Source: an uncultured Blautia sp.
GTDB taxonomy: Bacteria > Bacillota > Clostridia > Lachnospirales > Lachnospiraceae
Length of the DNA: 22,942 bases
Reading direction: 5' to 3'
Assembly (NCBI GenBank): GCA_934378195.1
Contig: CAKRPO010000036.1
Location: forward strand, 1-22,942
The first letter of the stretch is position 1, and each line of letters starts with the position of its first letter. Position numbers and translations under genes: made by a program. The notes beneath the pieces are model-generated. The model was not told the DNA's origin, did no database searches, and saw only the letters and a list, made by a program, of their open reading frames with translations. Positions 21,031-22,942 of the stretch are shown piece after piece.

Positions 21031-22942
21031 ATGAAGAAGAACGGGTATTTAAGAAAATTTATCGCAATGTTTCTCGTATTCGTAATGCTCATGGCGGATT
21101 CGTCAATGACAACGTTCGCAGCTGTCGTAGGTAGATCTGTGCAGCAGAATGCAGTTGAAGACGAAGAGAATGGCATTGACCTGCAGAGCGGAGAGAATGG
21201 AAAATTAGCAGAGGGTAATTATGGAAGAGTAGATTTTTCATATAATAATACTAAGGATGCATTTAAATCGTCACAGTATTATGTTAATACCCCGTTAGGA
21301 GTAGCTGGAAACTTTGGTGTGGTAGCATTTGACACTGCACATATTACTGTAGACTGTAATAGCAATATTTTGGCAAATATATTAGATTCCGTATCAGGAG
21401 ACTGGGGAACCAGACCAGCAATATCTGAAGTGAGTTACATACAGCAGTATAAAGTACATTCTACACAGCCAGAAAGAAAATCTGGAGAAGATGGTACATT
21501 AAGTACATTAGTAGTTGGAGACAGTGTTGATGTTAGCGGAACACCTAATGATAGTTTTAGGATAAATGGTGCTAAAATTTCAACGAATAAATTAAATGTT
21601 ATTAAGGATACAGATACTGAGAATAATCCGTATATAGATTTAACTGAAGTAAAAAAAGAAATTAAAAAAATTTCTTCTAATCTTGCAAAGCAAAAGAATG
21701 TTGGATGCTCTCAGAATTTTGTTAATGTGATGAATCAAAGGAGTATCAATGTTACTTGTGCATCTGGAGAATGTGCATATTATAATACAAATGCTAATGA
21801 TATAGCAGGTACTGAAATTGTAGTTTATGGATTGAAAAGTGGTGCTTCATTAGTAGTAAATATTGATTGCGCAAATGTAGCGGAGATTAATTTACCACAT
21901 ATAAAAGTTGATGGCGCAAGTTTTGATGAAACAAATGACTTCAGTCATGGAAGAGTTATTTTAAATTTACTTAATAGTGCGGGAAAAACAGTTAATTTAC
22001 AGTTAACCTATGCATCTGTAATTGCACCTGATGCAACAATTAATGCAACTCAGAATGTTAATGGAAGTATTATTGGAAAAAATGTAAATATAAGTGCTGA
22101 AAACCATAGAACGACATTTACTGGAACAACTACACCGGCTGAGGTAGAAGCAGATGGAACAAAAACTGTAGATGGAAAAGAACCTACAGATGAACAGAAA
22201 TTCGAATTTGAATTATTTGAAGATCAGAAAAGAGGTAATTGGAATAATGCAGCAGAGGCTTTGAATAGTAGTCAGTGGAAACTTATTGAGACTGTTCAAA
22301 ATGATGGAAGTAAAATTAATTTTTCAAAGCTTAATTACAGTAAGTCCTCTGATGTTGGAACACACTGGTATAAGGTATCAGAAAAATCTGATGTTAATAA
22401 TACTTCCTATATATATGACAAAACAGTATATTTAATGAAAGTAGTTGTAACAAATAATAATAATATATTTGATGCAGCTAAATCATATTATAAGGTAGAA
22501 AATAATCAGGAAAAAAACGCAACTAAGATTCAGTTCAATAATACAACAGTTCAACAGAAAACAGACATCACCTTCAAGGGAACCAAGACCCTTACCGGAA
22601 AGACCCTTGCAGACAAGCAGTTCACCTTCGAGCTGCAGGAGACCAATGACAAGTGGGAAGCCCTGGACGGAGTGGCAGCCCAGACAGTACAGAATGATGG
22701 AGCCGGAAACTTCTCATTTGGAAAGATCGAGTATGACAAGGCCGGAACCCATTACTACACAGTAAAAGAGCAGAGCGGAGGCAAGACGGTAAACGGAATC
22801 ACTTATGATAAGACCGTATACCAGTTCAAAGTGACGGTAAGTGATGACGGAAAAGGAAACCTGGCAGCGACCGCAGAGGGAGCAGATGTCCAGGCCCTGA
22901 ACTTCAGGAATGATTACAAGGCAGGAAAGACGGACATCACCT
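21031..22942 (+). CDS. Large secreted adhesin/pilin-like protein, choice-of-anchor A plus FctA-type repeats (3' end outside window)
   Basis: The first 637 codons of an open frame that runs off the window. A signal peptide is clear: basic start, hydrophobic core (11-21) and likely cleavage near TTFA-AVV (about residue 30). Residues about 95-360 look like a choice-of-anchor A domain, a surface-adhesin module (GVAGNFGVVAF near the start, SVIAPDATINATQNVNGSII near the end). Two FctA/Spy0128-type pilin domains follow, about 371-510 and 511-633. The probable intramolecular isopeptide residues are K378, E451 and N503 in the first and K519, E580 and N627 in the second. A third repeat starts at the window edge. 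Such domains make protease-resistant rods on Gram-positive cells; an LPXTG motif is expected further on but cannot be seen. Base composition changes sharply near 22550. Host or mucus attachment is inferred. Confidence 0.85.
   Translation, partial: MKKNGYLRKFIAMFLVFVMLMADSSMTTFAAVVGRSVQQNAVEDEENGIDLQSGENGKLAEGNYGRVDFSYNNTKDAFKSSQYYVNTPLGVAGNFGVVAFDTAHITVDCNSNILANILDSVSGDWGTRPAISEVSYIQQYKVHSTQPERKSGEDGTLSTLVVGDSVDVSGTPNDSFRINGAKISTNKLNVIKDTDTENNPYIDLTEVKKEIKKISSNLAKQKNVGCSQNFVNVMNQRSINVTCASGECAYYNTNANDIAGTEIVVYGLKSGASLVVNIDCANVAEINLPHIKVDGASFDETNDFSHGRVILNLLNSAGKTVNLQLTYASVIAPDATINATQNVNGSIIGKNVNISAENHRTTFTGTTTPAEVEADGTKTVDGKEPTDEQKFEFELFEDQKRGNWNNAAEALNSSQWKLIETVQNDGSKINFSKLNYSKSSDVGTHWYKVSEKSDVNNTSYIYDKTVYLMKVVVTNNNNIFDAAKSYYKVENNQEKNATKIQFNNTTVQQKTDITFKGTKTLTGKTLADKQFTFELQETNDKWEALDGVAAQTVQNDGAGNFSFGKIEYDKAGTHYYTVKEQSGGKTVNGITYDKTVYQFKVTVSDDGKGNLAATAEGADVQALNFRNDYKAGKTDIT
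22561..22942 (+). repeat. Start of a 369-bp (123-residue) tandem FctA-domain repeat
   Basis: ACAGACATCACCT at 22561-22573 recurs as ACGGACATCACCT at 22930-22942, in the same frame and exactly 369 bp later. In protein terms the unit runs from TDIT (511-514) to KAGK (630-633) and then begins again with TDIT. The number of copies beyond the window is unknown. The unit is much more GC-rich than the upstream part of the gene. Confidence 0.75.

Noticed and set aside
1..22942. Search by eye for tRNA, rRNA, CRISPR arrays, insertion sequences and phage attachment sites
   Set aside because: No cloverleaf with a TTCGA-type arm, no regularly spaced repeats of 25-40 bp, and no transposase- or integrase-like frame was found.

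Overview
The window looks like the chromosome of a low-to-mid GC Gram-positive anaerobe of the Clostridia, most likely Lachnospiraceae. This rests on AGGAGG-type ribosome sites with short spacers, a SAM-I riboswitch in front of metK, a CBS/DRTGG-containing family II pyrophosphatase, a YaaO-type decarboxylase / holB / ricT / trmN6 / rsmI cluster, and a surface protein with choice-of-anchor A and FctA-type pilin domains. The species is not identified. Every recognisable gene is on the + strand. I see no tRNA, rRNA, CRISPR array, transposase or integrase.

Layout. 15-3682: a TPR/acidic/degenerate-AAA protein, then rsmA, closed by a 17-bp perfect terminator hairpin. 3683-4885: a small secreted protein of unknown function between two AT-rich intergenic stretches. 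The second stretch holds three 11-bp-phased direct repeats and a pair of hairpins, the second followed by a U-tract, and could encode a short RNA. 4886-8107: an S1-repeat RNA-binding protein, a CBS/DRTGG pyrophosphatase and a flavin reductase-like protein, closely spaced as one transcription unit. 8118-10191: a shikimate-kinase-like protein and murA, each with a good promoter of its own. 10225-11654: a SAM-I riboswitch with explicit antiterminator/terminator pairing, then metK.

11735-15754: a histidine kinase and OmpR-type regulator (ATGA overlap), an Orn/Lys/Arg-decarboxylase-family protein and a divergent guanylate-kinase-like protein, likely one operon. 15767-19453: holB, ricT, trmN6 and rsmI, a replication and RNA-modification operon ending in a strong terminator. 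The order matches the B. subtilis yaaO-tmk-yaaQ-yaaR-holB-yaaT-yabA-yabB-yazA-yabC region, but a guanylate-kinase-like gene sits where tmk should be, and yaaQ/yaaR, yabA and yazA are absent. 19475-22942: a SARP/BTAD-type regulator carrying what looks like a catalytically dead GGDEF domain, followed by the 5' part of a large secreted adhesin or pilin-like gene with a structured leader. That gene runs off the window.

The first 19 kb is mostly housekeeping. The most unusual material is the regulator-adhesin pair at the right end, the pseudo-AAA protein at the left end, the divergent nucleoside-kinase-like proteins (8189-8698 and 15167-15754) and the 4560-4745 intergenic element. All functional calls rest on reading motifs by eye; no database search was possible.
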